In this document: positions 35,073-44,881 of the stretch, piece by piece
Layout: the number at the start of each line of letters is the position of its first letter
Position numbering within the stretch: the stretch's first letter is position 1
Source of the DNA: Algoriphagus sp. Y33
GTDB lineage: Bacteria > Bacteroidota > Bacteroidia > Cytophagales > Cyclobacteriaceae
Length of the DNA: 64,000 nt
NCBI RefSeq assembly: GCF_014838715.1
Contig: NZ_CP061947.1
Span: 3,348,001-3,412,000 of the forward strand
Direction of reading: 5' to 3'
Program-made: the position numbers and the translations under genes
The notes under the pieces: model-generated
Database searches by the model: none
The model's input: the letters and a program-made list of their open reading frames with translations, nothing else
Told to the model about the DNA's origin: nothing

Positions 35073-37535
35073 ATGGAAAGACCACTTGAAACCCATTCTC
35101 CTATCCTGAGTATAGAGCAGGACTGTATCCTTTCCAAACAAGGGGATATCACGGTAGCTTTCCAGGCAGAACTTCCAGAGATCTTTACCTTAAGTAATCA
35201 GGAATACGAAGCCTTTCATCAGGTGTGGATCAAGGCTATCAAATCACTTCCCAAGCACAGTATTCTACACAAACAGGATTGGTTTATAGACAGCCGCCAT
35301 CAAGCTAATTTCACGGAATCCGAAGAAAGCTTTCTGCATAGAAGTAGTGAGCGTTTCTTTCACGAACGTCCCTATTTAGATCATTGCTGTTACCTATACT
35401 TAACGCTAAGTCCTAAAAACAGGAAGGTTTCAAGCAGCCTGTTTTCCACCCTACTCCGCTCCCATATTGTACCTGAGGAATTGATTCTTGCTGGCACCAT
35501 TCCCAACTTTCTGGATACCTGCGGACAGTTCGAACGCATCCTGACCGACAGTGGATTTGTGCATATAAAGCGACTAAAAGAACTCGACATTTACAGCACT
35601 CGAACCCAAAAGGGAATACTGGAAAAATACTGTAGTCTCTCGGAATCCAAGGAACCAACCTGGCTTTCAGACATTAACTTCAAACAAAGCCTAAGCATTG
35701 GTAACAAGCACTGCCGTTTATTCACCCTTTCCGATGCCAGTGATTTGCCTTCTCTTTGCGGAAGCAGAATCAACTACGACAAATACAGTACGGACACTAC
35801 CAAATTCAGCGTAGGCTTTGCCTCAGCGCTGGGGCAACTCCTACCCTGCAACCACATCTACAACCAGTACATCTTTATTGAAGATGTACAGCAAACGCTA
35901 AAAAGACTGGAATCCAAACGGCTCCGTCTCCAGTCACTTGCCAATTACAGCAGGGAAAATGCCATTGCAAGGGATGCGACCAATGACTATTTGAATGAGG
36001 CGATCAGTGAACAAAGGCTACCAGTTAAAGCCCACTTTAATATCCTAACCTGGACAGAAGACCCGCTACAGATCCCTGAAATCAAAAAGCAGGTTGGCGC
36101 TGCCCTCTCCCAGATGGAGGCTACTGCAAGGGAAGAAACCGTCGGAGCTGCCCAGATCTTCTGGGCAGGAATTCCTGGCAACAGTGCCGACTTTCCGATG
36201 AATGATAGCTTTGACACCTTTGTGGAGCAAGCCAGTTGTTTCCTAAATCTGGAAACTGGCTATCGCAACTCGCTCAGTCCATTTGGAATTCGCTTGGGAG
36301 ACCGGCTCACTGGAAAACCAGTTCATGTGGATCTATCCGATGAACCTGTGAAAAGAGGCATCTGCACCAACAGAAACAAATTCATCCTTGGTCCAAGTGG
36401 TAGCGGCAAATCATTTTTCACCAATCACATGATCCGCAGTTATTACGAGCAGGGAACGCATGTAGTCCTTGTGGATGTGGGGCATTCCTACAAAGGACTC
36501 TGTGATCTGGTCGGAGGTTATTACTTCACTTATGATGAGAAAAACCCGATCCAATTCAATCCCTTTTACATTGCTGAAGGTGACCAGCTGGATACCGAAA
36601 AAAAAGAAAGCATCAAGACGTTGCTGCTTGCACTCTGGAAAAAAGACAACGAAACCTTCACGCGTAGCGAGTATGTAGCGCTATCCAATGCCTTAAAAGG
36701 ATATTATGAAAAATTGGCTTCAGATTCATCCCTATTTGCGAGTTTCAACAGCTTTTACGAGTACGTGAAGTCAGACTTTCTGCCTCTTCTTCAAATCGAT
36801 AAAGTCAAGGAGAAGGATTTTGACATCAGCAATTTCCTTTATGTGCTTCGCCCCTATTACAGAGGGGGAGAATTCGATTACCTCTTAAATGCCACTGAGA
36901 ACCTGGACTTGCTTCAGGAGCGATTCATTGTCTTTGAACTGGACAATATCAAAGACCATCCTATCCTATTCCCAGTGGTGACCATCATCATCATGGAAGT
37001 CTTCATCAACAAAATGCGCAAGCTCAAAGGCATCCGCAAACTGATTCTCATTGAGGAAGCCTGGAAAGCCATTGCCAAGGAAGGCATGGCTGAATACATC
37101 AAATACTTATTTAAAACAGTCCGAAAGTTCTTCGGGGAAGCCATTGTAGTCACCCAGGAAGTCGAGGATATCATCAGCTCCCCTGTGGTTAAGCAGGCCA
37201 TCATCAACAACAGTGATTGCAAGATCCTACTGGACCAATCCAAGTACCAGAACAAATTTGATCAGATCCAAGAACTCTTGGGCTTAACTGACAAGGAACG
37301 GGCAATGGTACTTTCAGTCAACAAGGCCAATGATCCCAATCGCATCTACAAGGAGGTATTCATCAGTCTGGGAGGAATGCTCTCCAAAGTGTATCGTACC
37401 GAGGTATCCAAAGAAGAGTACCTCGCCTATACGACTGAAGAAACCGAGAAAATCAAGGTGATGGATTATGCCCATCGATACGGCTCCATACAAAAAGGAA
37501 TAGCAGCACTTACAGTAGAACAAGTCCAACACTAA
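35073..37535 (+). CDS. traG: TraG-family conjugation ATPase (VirB4-like)
   Basis: An 820-residue cytosolic ATPase that powers the type IV secretion machine. The N-terminal half is the VirB4-like domain. Walker A is ILGPSGSGKSFF (about residues 435-446), followed by HVVLVDVGHSYKGL. The Walker B-like strand KLILIEEAWKAIAKEG and FGEAIVVTQEVEDI complete the motor. Length and order after TraE and TraF match Bacteroides conjugative transposons. No frameshift is seen, so the motor gene appears intact. Confidence 0.95.
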   Translation: MERPLETHSPILSIEQDCILSKQGDITVAFQAELPEIFTLSNQEYEAFHQVWIKAIKSLPKHSILHKQDWFIDSRHQANFTESEESFLHRSSERFFHERPYLDHCCYLYLTLSPKNRKVSSSLFSTLLRSHIVPEELILAGTIPNFLDTCGQFERILTDSGFVHIKRLKELDIYSTRTQKGILEKYCSLSESKEPTWLSDINFKQSLSIGNKHCRLFTLSDASDLPSLCGSRINYDKYSTDTTKFSVGFASALGQLLPCNHIYNQYIFIEDVQQTLKRLESKRLRLQSLANYSRENAIARDATNDYLNEAISEQRLPVKAHFNILTWTEDPLQIPEIKKQVGAALSQMEATAREETVGAAQIFWAGIPGNSADFPMNDSFDTFVEQASCFLNLETGYRNSLSPFGIRLGDRLTGKPVHVDLSDEPVKRGICTNRNKFILGPSGSGKSFFTNHMIRSYYEQGTHVVLVDVGHSYKGLCDLVGGYYFTYDEKNPIQFNPFYIAEGDQLDTEKKESIKTLLLALWKKDNETFTRSEYVALSNALKGYYEKLASDSSLFASFNSFYEYVKSDFLPLLQIDKVKEKDFDISNFLYVLRPYYRGGEFDYLLNATENLDLLQERFIVFELDNIKDHPILFPVVTIIIMEVFINKMRKLKGIRKLILIEEAWKAIAKEGMAEYIKYLFKTVRKFFGEAIVVTQEVEDIISSPVVKQAIINNSDCKILLDQSKYQNKFDQIQELLGLTDKERAMVLSVNKANDPNRIYKEVFISLGGMLSKVYRTEVSKEEYLAYTTEETEKIKVMDYAHRYGSIQKGIAALTVEQVQH

Positions 37536-37545
37536 AAACACAGCC

Positions 37546-38250
37546 ATGATTAGCTCCCATAAAAACATCCGCCTTACAGTCCTGCTCACGGTACTTTGTG
37601 TAGCATTTATCCTTCCGCCAACCCGGACTCAGGCGGCAGCAACAATTCCTATTGTGGAGATCATTAAGGCTGCTGTCAAGAAAGTCATCGTTGCAGTAGA
37701 TCTTCAAATCCAGAGGCAGCAAAATAAAGTGATCTGGCTACAGAATGCCCAAAAAGTATTGGAAAACACCATGTCCAAACTCAAGTTGGATGAGATCTCC
37801 AGCTGGACAGAAAAGCAACGCGAACTCTACGAAAAATATTTCGACGAGCTCCAACAGGTCAAATCAGCGATTTCCAGCTACCATCGGGTGCGTGACATCG
37901 CCCAAAAACAAACACTGATTGTCACTGAATACAAAAAAGTCTGGGCAGTAATCCAGCAGGATGATCATTTCACCATCCAGGAAAAAGAGTACATGGGGCA
38001 GGTGTATGCCGGAATTCTGGGAGATACGGTAGAAAACCTGGATCAACTGTCAATTCTTATCAAAGCATTTACCCTTCAAATGAGTGATGGAGAAAGACTG
38101 ACCCTACTGAATGAAACTGCTCTAAAGGTAGACCAAAACTACCAGGACTTGCTCTCATTTAACCGCAGCAACGGACAGCTGAGTTTACAACGGGCGAGAA
38201 GCAACACAGAGATTTCACACATACAGCTACTCTACGGGATCCAACCCTAA
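37546..38250 (+). CDS. TraI-like conjugal transfer protein (first of three tandem relatives)
   Basis: A 234-residue exported protein. The signal peptide runs to about residue 30 (TRTQAAA), followed by helical coiled coil (VDLQIQRQQNKVIWLQNAQK, then EKYFDELQQVKSAISSYHRV). The tail DGERLTLLNETALKVDQNYQDLLSF fits TraI/DUF4141-like proteins, periplasmic parts of Bacteroides transfer systems. It lies 10 bases after traG. Two further, shorter relatives follow, sharing the S-D/G-x-E-R-L/I motif near the C-terminus. The exact role is unknown. Confidence 0.75.
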   Translation: MISSHKNIRLTVLLTVLCVAFILPPTRTQAAATIPIVEIIKAAVKKVIVAVDLQIQRQQNKVIWLQNAQKVLENTMSKLKLDEISSWTEKQRELYEKYFDELQQVKSAISSYHRVRDIAQKQTLIVTEYKKVWAVIQQDDHFTIQEKEYMGQVYAGILGDTVENLDQLSILIKAFTLQMSDGERLTLLNETALKVDQNYQDLLSFNRSNGQLSLQRARSNTEISHIQLLYGIQP

Positions 38251-38262
38251 CACCCTATACCT

Positions 38263-38910
38263 ATGAAAAAGCTACTTATTTTCCTTTTCCTCATCGCTAC
38301 GGCCTTGCCAGTATCAGCACAGAACTTCCAGGAATGGTTTCAACAAAAGCAGACCAAAAAGAAGTATCTGGCCGAGCAGATCTTTGCATTACAATCCTAC
38401 CGTACTGTCCTTAAAAAAGGTTATGAGGTTAGCCAACGAGGGCTCAGCTTGGTCAGTAACATTACAAATGGAGACTTTGATCAGCATAAGGATCATTTCC
38501 AGTCTTTTGAGAAGGTAAATTCTAAAGTAAAAAACCATCCAGACACCCGGCAAATAATAGAGTTGGCTTCAACTATTCAACAGGTATCAAGACAATACCA
38601 AAAGCAACTTAGCTCACTCAATCAGCTCAATGCTTCCGAAGAAAATGTGGTCAGCCAAGTCTTTTTAAACATTCAAAAAGAAATTGGGCAACTGCTCACT
38701 GAGCTACAAGCCCTTTTGCAAAACAGCGAACTCAGCCTGTCTGATTCAGAGCGCATCATCAGACTGGAACAACTCCTCTTGCACATGCAAAGCATCTATT
38801 CCTATACAATGCGGTTTGGACAGGAAGCCATTCAATTATCCAGCCTTAGAGAGCAGGAACTAAACGGGATTAGCCAAGCAAGAAACTTTCATACCCATGA
38901 TCAACTCTAA
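38263..38910 (+). CDS. TraI-like exported coiled-coil protein (second relative)
   Basis: A 215-residue protein with a signal peptide (MKKLLIFLFLIATALPVSAQ) and a helical mature part (QKQTKKKYLAEQIFALQSY, VLKKGYEVSQRGLSLVSNI, GDFDQHKDHF). The C-terminal block LSDSERIIRLEQLLLHMQSIY is similar to SDGERLTLLNE of the gene before and SDEERLAAIDQIHTHMQ of the gene after. Twelve bases separate it from each neighbour. It is likely a periplasmic component of the transfer channel. Precise function unknown. Confidence 0.75.
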   Translation: MKKLLIFLFLIATALPVSAQNFQEWFQQKQTKKKYLAEQIFALQSYRTVLKKGYEVSQRGLSLVSNITNGDFDQHKDHFQSFEKVNSKVKNHPDTRQIIELASTIQQVSRQYQKQLSSLNQLNASEENVVSQVFLNIQKEIGQLLTELQALLQNSELSLSDSERIIRLEQLLLHMQSIYSYTMRFGQEAIQLSSLREQELNGISQARNFHTHDQL

Positions 38911-38921
38911 CCTACTCAACC

Positions 38922-39548
38922 ATGAAAAAATTACTGATACTGCTTTTCCCGCTCATTTTCACGATAAACATTCAGCCAGCATCTGCACAGGCAGACGAAA
39001 TTGCTCAGTTACTATTGAATGTCACCAAACTGAGCCAGCTCAAGCAAATACTCAGCGATCTGGAAAAAGGATACAACACACTGAACTCCGGCTATTCACA
39101 GATTTCAAATATCGCGTCAGGAAATTTCACAATCCATGAAGCCTTCCTGGATGGCTTGCTACAAGTAAATCCAACGGTAAAAAACTATTACAAAGTCGCA
39201 GAAATTATCAGTTTTCAAATCAAGTTGGTGAAGGATTACAAATCGGCCTTTACGAAACTTAAAAACTCCGGTCAGTTCACGAGCAGGGAAATTTCTTACC
39301 TCTCTTCAGTGTATAACAATCTCTTCAAAAAAAGTCTGCAACAGCTCGACGAACTAACCTTAGTCTTAACTGCAAATAGACTTAGGATGTCAGATGAGGA
39401 ACGCTTGGCAGCCATTGATCAGATCCATACCCACATGCAAGACCAGCTGATTTTTCTAATTGCATTCAATCAGGAGAACCAGGTTCTGGCAATTAGCCGA
39501 ATCAAGGCAAATCAGGAAGTAAATGGAATCAAAAACCTCTATCAATAA
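38922..39548 (+). CDS. TraI-like exported coiled-coil protein (third relative; often named TerB-like)
   Basis: A 208-residue protein with signal peptide MKKLLILLFPLIFTINIQPASAQ. KLSQLKQILSDLEKGYNTLN, IASGNFTIHEAFLDGLLQVN and SDEERLAAIDQIHTHMQDQ parallel the previous gene closely (GYEVS/GYNTL, NGDF/SGNF, SDSERI/SDEERL), so the two are clear paralogues. Such proteins are sometimes annotated as tellurite-resistance TerB-like, but nothing here supports metal resistance. It is followed 26 bases later by traJ. Confidence 0.75.
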   Translation: MKKLLILLFPLIFTINIQPASAQADEIAQLLLNVTKLSQLKQILSDLEKGYNTLNSGYSQISNIASGNFTIHEAFLDGLLQVNPTVKNYYKVAEIISFQIKLVKDYKSAFTKLKNSGQFTSREISYLSSVYNNLFKKSLQQLDELTLVLTANRLRMSDEERLAAIDQIHTHMQDQLIFLIAFNQENQVLAISRIKANQEVNGIKNLYQ

Positions 39549-39574
39549 ATAGGGAACTAAGCTCAACCATCGCC

Positions 39575-40798
39575 ATGAAAGTAATTCCTAAATCCATAGC
39601 TATCATTTTATTCTCCATCCTTCTACCACTGACTACTCAGGCCCAGGTGGGCTATGATAGAGGACTCCATGGCGTGTTGGAAGACCTTTACTCTGAGATG
39701 ATGCCATTATGCAGTCAATTGATCAGCGTGGCTCAGGGAATTGCTGCCTTTGGAGCTTTATGGTATATCGCCTCCAGAGTCTGGCGATCCATAGCAAATG
39801 CTGAGCCCATAGACTTCTATCCCTTGTTCCGGCCATTTGCCATCGGCTTTTGTATCCTGCTATTCCCATCTGTTCTTTCCCTGATCAATGGAGTGATGAA
39901 TCCAACTGTCAACGCTACAGCCTCGATGATGGACAATTCCAACCAAGCTATTGAAAACCTTCTGAAGCATAAAGAAGAAGTCGTTAAAGGGACTATTAAA
40001 GGCCAAATGTACCGAAGTAATTACAGGGAGGGGGATTATGAAAAATGGTTGAAATACACTCAGGGTTTGCCTGAGGAAGCTACTGCTCCGGAGGAAGGTT
40101 TTTTAGAATCTTTATGGAACAACGAACTTTTCTCAAATGCAAAATGGAGCTTCAATTTTAAACATTGGATCAAACAAGCCCTTGCTGAAATATTGCAATT
40201 GCTATTTGAAGCTGCCGCGCTTTGCATCAATACCCTGAGAACCTTTCAGATGGTTGTTCTATCCATTCTGGGTCCCTTGGTTTTCGGTCTATCTGTCTAT
40301 GATGGATTCCAGCATACTCTTACGGTCTGGCTTGCCCGCTATATTAATATCTACCTCTGGCTACCCGTGGCCAATATCTTCGGTGCCATCATCAGCACCG
40401 TACAGGAAAAAATGCTCGTGCTGGACATAGGACAAATCGAAAGCACCGGGGACACCTTCTTCTCTGCCACAGATACAGGATACCTGATCTTTTTGGTGAT
40501 CGGTATCATAGGCTATTTCTCAGTACCCTCAGTAGCCAACTACATTGTCCATGCTGCTTCAGGTGGAGCACTTCCGCATAAAGCATCCAGCTTTTTCACT
40601 CAAGCTGCATTCAGCACTGTTTCCATGGCCAGCTCCGCCGCCAAAATAGCTACAACACGAGGATCAAGTATGTCTGCTGATTCCTATGGGGATAAGGCAG
40701 GAAGCATGAACCAGTCCATGGCTTCACGTGGTACGGCTGCCGGTTATTTCAAGGATGGCAGTGATTTTCAATCCAGCAAACTTAAAGGCAACTCTTAA
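39575..40798 (+). CDS. traJ: Conjugative transposon protein TraJ
   Basis: A 407-residue polytopic membrane protein. Signal-like start (ILFSILLPLTTQAQ), then HGVLEDLYSEMMPLCSQLISV and several transmembrane helices (ALWYIASRVW, IGFCILLFPSVLSLI, LRTFQMVVLSILGPLVFGLSVYDG, YINIYLWLPVANIFGAIIS, YLIFLVIGIIGYFSVPSVANYIV). This matches TraJ, the VirB6-like inner-membrane channel subunit. The C-terminal tail is serine- and alanine-rich. Position between the TraI-like set and traK is the usual one. Confidence 0.93.
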   Translation: MKVIPKSIAIILFSILLPLTTQAQVGYDRGLHGVLEDLYSEMMPLCSQLISVAQGIAAFGALWYIASRVWRSIANAEPIDFYPLFRPFAIGFCILLFPSVLSLINGVMNPTVNATASMMDNSNQAIENLLKHKEEVVKGTIKGQMYRSNYREGDYEKWLKYTQGLPEEATAPEEGFLESLWNNELFSNAKWSFNFKHWIKQALAEILQLLFEAAALCINTLRTFQMVVLSILGPLVFGLSVYDGFQHTLTVWLARYINIYLWLPVANIFGAIISTVQEKMLVLDIGQIESTGDTFFSATDTGYLIFLVIGIIGYFSVPSVANYIVHAASGGALPHKASSFFTQAAFSTVSMASSAAKIATTRGSSMSADSYGDKAGSMNQSMASRGTAAGYFKDGSDFQSSKLKGNS

Positions 40799-40809
40799 TC
40801 TTACTACCC

Positions 40810-41427
40810 ATGTTCAGCAAACCAAAAAACATAGACACCGCCTTTCGACAAATCCGGTTATTCACACTTACGATAATCCTCGCTTGTCTCCTCTTTTCAG
40901 GTTTCACCCTCTACAAGAGTCAGCAATTGACCGCATCGCTTCAGCAAAAAGTCTACATCCTGGCCAATGGAAAGGCTTTGGAAGCTTTTGCAACAGACCG
41001 CAGGGATAATATTCTAGTCGAGGCAAAAGATCATATATCCGCCTTTCATCGGTATTTCTTCACACTCGATCCTGATGAAAAAGTCATCATCGCCAATACA
41101 GCCAAAGCACTCTATCTGGCAGATGCTTCTGCAAAACGTCAATACGATAACCTGACGGAAAGCAATTACTACTCAAATATCATTGCAGGGAATATCAGTC
41201 AGGAAATCAACATGGACAGTGTATCCATTGATCTGCAGCAAACCCCGTCTTACTTCCGGTATTATGGTACCCAGCAGTTGACCCGGACAGGCTCCATCGT
41301 TACCCGAAAACTAGTAACTGAAGGTTACCTGCGCGAGGTGTCCCGCAGTGATAATAATCCTCATGGTTTCCTGATCGAAGGCTGGAAGACATTGGAAAAT
41401 ACAGATACACATATTCAAAACCGCTAA
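40810..41427 (+). CDS. traK: Conjugative transposon protein TraK
   Basis: A 205-residue protein with one N-terminal transmembrane helix (about 18-36, LTIILACLLFSGFTLYKS) and a VirB8-like periplasmic domain: VEAKDHISAFHRYFFTLDPDE is the family signature. QLTRTGSIVTRKLVTEGYL and NPHGFLIEGWKTLEN near the C-terminus are also typical. The length is normal for TraK (about 205-210). It follows traJ by 11 bases and precedes traL by 2 bases. Confidence 0.93.
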   Translation: MFSKPKNIDTAFRQIRLFTLTIILACLLFSGFTLYKSQQLTASLQQKVYILANGKALEAFATDRRDNILVEAKDHISAFHRYFFTLDPDEKVIIANTAKALYLADASAKRQYDNLTESNYYSNIIAGNISQEINMDSVSIDLQQTPSYFRYYGTQQLTRTGSIVTRKLVTEGYLREVSRSDNNPHGFLIEGWKTLENTDTHIQNR

Positions 41428-41429
41428 GC

Positions 41430-41753
41430 ATGAATACCCCTCAAACACATCCCAATCCCATCGAAGCAGTCCAAGAATTTGGGCAACTCCAAGCCCAAAA
41501 ATTCGCGGAACTGCTCCACCACAGAACTGAGAAACTCAGTCAAAGAGCTAAATACCTATACTTAATTCTCTTTCTCCTCATTTCATTAAGTGGATGTGCC
41601 TACCTGCTTGTTTTTAAAAGCTCCTCCTTTTCTCCTCCAACAGAACCATTACCAACAACCAACCTCCCCTACTTTCCTGATTTGGGAAATTCAAATTCCG
41701 ATCCCGACAGTCTCACTTCAAACCCTAACACTTCAAAACAATATAAACCATGA
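41430..41753 (+). CDS. Conjugative transposon TraL-like small membrane protein
   Basis: A 107-residue protein with an N-terminal cytosolic segment (FGQLQAQKFAELLHHRTEKLS), one transmembrane helix (YLYLILFLLISLSGCAYLLVF, about 48-68) and a proline/serine-rich outer tail. Position between traK and traM and topology match TraL. It overlaps traM by four bases. Sequence conservation of TraL is low, so the name rests mainly on context. Confidence 0.7.
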   Translation: MNTPQTHPNPIEAVQEFGQLQAQKFAELLHHRTEKLSQRAKYLYLILFLLISLSGCAYLLVFKSSSFSPPTEPLPTTNLPYFPDLGNSNSDPDSLTSNPNTSKQYKP

Positions 41754-43057
41754 CTAACACAACAACCCAAAAACAACAGCAGAAACGAAAATTTCTTCTA
41801 ATGCTACCCCTGCTCACAGTACCCTTTTTGACTTTTACATTCTGGGCTCTCGGCGGTGGAAACGGGATAGCAACTGATCCTATGCAAAGCCAGCAAAGTG
41901 GAATCAACATGGAGCTGCCAGGTATTGCAGATAATAAAACCCAAGTACTTGACAAGCTAGGGCATTATAAAAAGTCCCAAACAGACTCTGCTAGATTTCT
42001 ACAGGCAGTAAAGAATGACCCGTACTATCGCATGGCTTATAAACCGGAAAAAAGCACCGGTATTGAGGATCAACTAACTGATTCCCAATCCTTGGAAAAT
42101 GGCAGGTTGGGAAGTGTTCCTATGGCTGAATTTCAGGACCCGAATGAACGGTTGATTATGGAAAAACTGGAAGCACTCAACCAAACGCTTATGGAAAAGC
42201 CGATTGCTAAAGTCCACGATAAAAAAGTTGAGACAAACCAACTCACTCAAACTGCCGGTGATCCAACACTAAGCGCAGACTTAGATCGGCTAGATCACAT
42301 GATGCAGCAGATGCAGGCAGGAAATGCAAGCACAGATCCTGAAATGCAGCAAATGAGCCAGTTACTCGAACAGATTCTGGACATACAGCATCCTGAACGT
42401 GTACAAGCCAGAATACGCTCCAACCAGATCCAGCAGCAAAACCAGGTATTTAGTGTAAACCCAATTTCTAATACTCAACATATTTCCAGTTTAGACCCTA
42501 CTGAGGCAGCTACTGCAGGAGAAATAGTTACGGCAGAGAGAAATGGCTTCTTTGGCTTAGAAAGTCCAGACGATATAAATGAGCAGGCAAACTCCATTAA
42601 AGCTGTAATCCATGAAACACAAACACTGACATCAGGAGCTACAGTGAAACTTCGGTTGACTGAGGCAGCAAGTATCAATGGGCTAACTATTCCCAAAGAT
42701 CAACTGGTATATGGCACCGCTTCACTCAACGGTGAACGTCTAAAAATTGAAATCCAGCACATTCGGGTACATGACCAGATCCTACCCGTGGCTTTGACTG
42801 TTCATGATGCAGATGGAATGGAAGGAATTTACATCCCAGGATCACTATCAAGAGAAGTGACTGCACAAGCTAGTGATCGGGCAATTCAGGGATTTGGGAT
42901 CAGCACATTCGATACCTCACTGGAAGCTCAGGCTGCAAGTGCGGGAATCGAAACGGCAAAAACCTTCTTAAGCAAAAAGACCAAACTGATTCAGTTTACG
43001 CTAAAAGCAGGTTATCAGATCTGGCTCAGTGATGAAAAAACCAACGCTAACTTCTAA
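41750..43057 (+). CDS. traM: Conjugative transposon protein TraM
   Basis: A 435-residue inner-membrane protein. The transmembrane segment is near residues 14-33 (FLLMLPLLTVPFLTFTFWALG), followed by a glutamine-rich linker. The C-terminal TraM domain has NSIKAVIHETQTLTSGATVKLRL, INGLTIPKDQLVYGTASLNGERLKI and MEGIYIPGSLSREV. This is the VirB10-like bridging protein. It overlaps traL by 4 bases, and traN starts 10 bases after its stop. Confidence 0.93.
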   Translation: MTNTTTQKQQQKRKFLLMLPLLTVPFLTFTFWALGGGNGIATDPMQSQQSGINMELPGIADNKTQVLDKLGHYKKSQTDSARFLQAVKNDPYYRMAYKPEKSTGIEDQLTDSQSLENGRLGSVPMAEFQDPNERLIMEKLEALNQTLMEKPIAKVHDKKVETNQLTQTAGDPTLSADLDRLDHMMQQMQAGNASTDPEMQQMSQLLEQILDIQHPERVQARIRSNQIQQQNQVFSVNPISNTQHISSLDPTEAATAGEIVTAERNGFFGLESPDDINEQANSIKAVIHETQTLTSGATVKLRLTEAASINGLTIPKDQLVYGTASLNGERLKIEIQHIRVHDQILPVALTVHDADGMEGIYIPGSLSREVTAQASDRAIQGFGISTFDTSLEAQAASAGIETAKTFLSKKTKLIQFTLKAGYQIWLSDEKTNANF

Positions 43058-43067
43058 ATCCAATGCT

Positions 43068-43925
43068 ATGAACAGCAATCAACTTACAAAATGGACAGTC
43101 ACACTAATGCTTGTGGGAATAACTTCTCTGGTTGGCCGTAGTGTACAAGCCCAATCAAATTCATCCTTTACTACGCAAGCAATCCCTTCTGTTTCCTTAC
43201 AGATCAGCGAGCAGCTCACTACCAACCTGATTTTCCCGCAGGCCATCAAAAGTGTGGACCGAGGAAATCGAGAAATCATGGTTCAACGTGCAAATACCGT
43301 TGAAAACGTCCTTCAGGTGAAAGCTGAAACAAGCGAAATGAACAATAGCAACCTAACTGTGATCACATCAGACGGTAAGTTTTACTCATTTAAAGTAAGT
43401 TATTCAGCAAATCCCCAACAGCTCAATTTGACTGTAATTCCAGGTTCCAAAAAACCTGCAGCTGAGTTCCCAAAGGGAACATCCAATGAAGTGGCCGTTT
43501 TAGAAACAGCTCAAAAAGTAGCTGTAAAAAACAGGCAAATTAAGCCGATCAGACAACGTAAATACATGACCGGGCTAAGTCTGACCGGTATCTACATCGA
43601 AGAAGACCTACTCTATTTTCAGATCAGGCTGGAGAACCAAACAAATATTACCTACGATGTGGAACAGTTCCGCTTTTTTATCCGGGACAACAGAAAAGAC
43701 AAACGAACAGCAGTACAGGAACTGGAGCAAATCCCCATTCAGATTCTTGGCAATACAGCACAAATTCCTGCCCAATCAACCCAGACTATAGTAGTCGCAC
43801 TTCCCAAGTTTACCATTCCAGACCAAAAGCATTTAGGAATTGAATTAATGGAACAACAAGGCGGAAGACATTTGAAAATAAAAGTCAAAAACAACCACAT
43901 TATCCATGCAGCTGTGGTAGAGTAA
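43068..43925 (+). CDS. traN: Conjugative transposon protein TraN (DUF4138)
   Basis: A 285-residue exported protein with a signal peptide (LTKWTVTLMLVGITSLV ... VQAQS). The VirB9-like domain has LTTNLIFPQAIKSVDRGNREI, LQVKAETSEMNNSNLTVITSDGKFY and LLYFQIRLENQTNITYDVEQFRFFIRD, all family hallmarks. I chose the ATG at 43068 because it follows the traM stop by 10 bases; an upstream ATG would overlap traM by 29 bases and add a lysine-rich piece before the signal. It is the last standard Tra gene in the window: TraO, TraP and TraQ do not follow. Confidence 0.92.
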   Translation: MNSNQLTKWTVTLMLVGITSLVGRSVQAQSNSSFTTQAIPSVSLQISEQLTTNLIFPQAIKSVDRGNREIMVQRANTVENVLQVKAETSEMNNSNLTVITSDGKFYSFKVSYSANPQQLNLTVIPGSKKPAAEFPKGTSNEVAVLETAQKVAVKNRQIKPIRQRKYMTGLSLTGIYIEEDLLYFQIRLENQTNITYDVEQFRFFIRDNRKDKRTAVQELEQIPIQILGNTAQIPAQSTQTIVVALPKFTIPDQKHLGIELMEQQGGRHLKIKVKNNHIIHAAVVE

Positions 43926-43990
43926 GATTCCTTACCTACAGAAAAACCAATCAATAAATCTTTATCAGTTAACCACAAACAACATAGATC

Positions 43991-44770
43991 ATGAACGAGC
44001 AAAATTTCGATTACCTCAAAAACCAGGTTAAGTACACCGGATTCGGCGAAGCTTTGGAGCCTCAATTAAAAGAAAAGATCAGCAAGGGAGAATCCAATTT
44101 CACGCTAAATCATCAAGCAAATTTTGGAGGGGATACCGTCAATTCAAACCTGCATTTTCGAAAGTCAGAAATGACTGATATGTATTTCTTTAACAAGTAC
44201 GATCTGAGTCTGACCAAATCCGGACAGGATGAACCGGCGATCAATCAGACCTTTTACATCGGCAAGGACAACAACATCACATTGAAGGAAGGATACAATC
44301 TGTTGGACGGACGTGCAGTAAACAAAGATCTGGTAAACAAGGAACAGGAAAAGTATAATGCCTGGGTCCAACTGGACTTTAAGGAAACGGATAATCAAGG
44401 AAACTTTAAACTAAAGCAGTTCCATGAGAATTACGGCTTTGATCTGCAAAAGGCATTGGAAAAGCACCCGATAAAAGAACTTGGTAATCCTGAAGACCAA
44501 AGCAAGCTGATGGATTCCTTAAAAAAGGGAAACCGACAATCGGTGACTTTTACTGGCAGTGAAGGCGAACAAAAGCGCTTTGTAGAAGCAAACCCACAGT
44601 TCAAAAATGTGAATACCTACGATGCTAATCAGGTACGCACCACAGAAACTCAGCGGGAAGGCAAAAGTGAATCACAGAGCAAATCCCAAAAACAGGAAGT
44701 CAATGAAGAATCGGATGAGAGTCCCAAGAAGAAGACACGAAAAAGGAAAAGTGCAGGAGTAGCAGGTTAA
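43991..44770 (+). CDS. DUF3945-like ICE protein
   Basis: A 259-residue soluble, charged protein: NEQNFDYLKNQVKYTGFGE, LKEKISKGESNFTLNHQANF, MYFFNKYDLSL, then NITLKEGYNLLDGRAVNKDL, which are typical words of DUF3945/DUF4099-type proteins of Bacteroidota ICEs. The C-terminus is a lysine/serine-rich tail (SKSQKQEVNEES, PKKKTRKRKSAG). Function is unknown; nucleic-acid binding by the basic tail is possible. It lies 65 bases after traN, where TraO would be expected in a complete element. Confidence 0.8.
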   Translation: MNEQNFDYLKNQVKYTGFGEALEPQLKEKISKGESNFTLNHQANFGGDTVNSNLHFRKSEMTDMYFFNKYDLSLTKSGQDEPAINQTFYIGKDNNITLKEGYNLLDGRAVNKDLVNKEQEKYNAWVQLDFKETDNQGNFKLKQFHENYGFDLQKALEKHPIKELGNPEDQSKLMDSLKKGNRQSVTFTGSEGEQKRFVEANPQFKNVNTYDANQVRTTETQREGKSESQSKSQKQEVNEESDESPKKKTRKRKSAGVAG

Positions 44771-44881
44771 TTCACCCAAAATGGAGCAGATGAAATCAAG
44801 CATGACAGAGAACGCAATACATTAGAAGTATTACTTAGCTTGCAAGATTCCATCTGACCATTTAAAAAAAAGCATGTACAG

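Noticed and set aside
38922..39548. Possible tellurite-resistance (TerB) function for the third TraI-like gene.
   Set aside because: It is a paralogue of its neighbour within the tra operon; no TerB metal-site pattern is visible.
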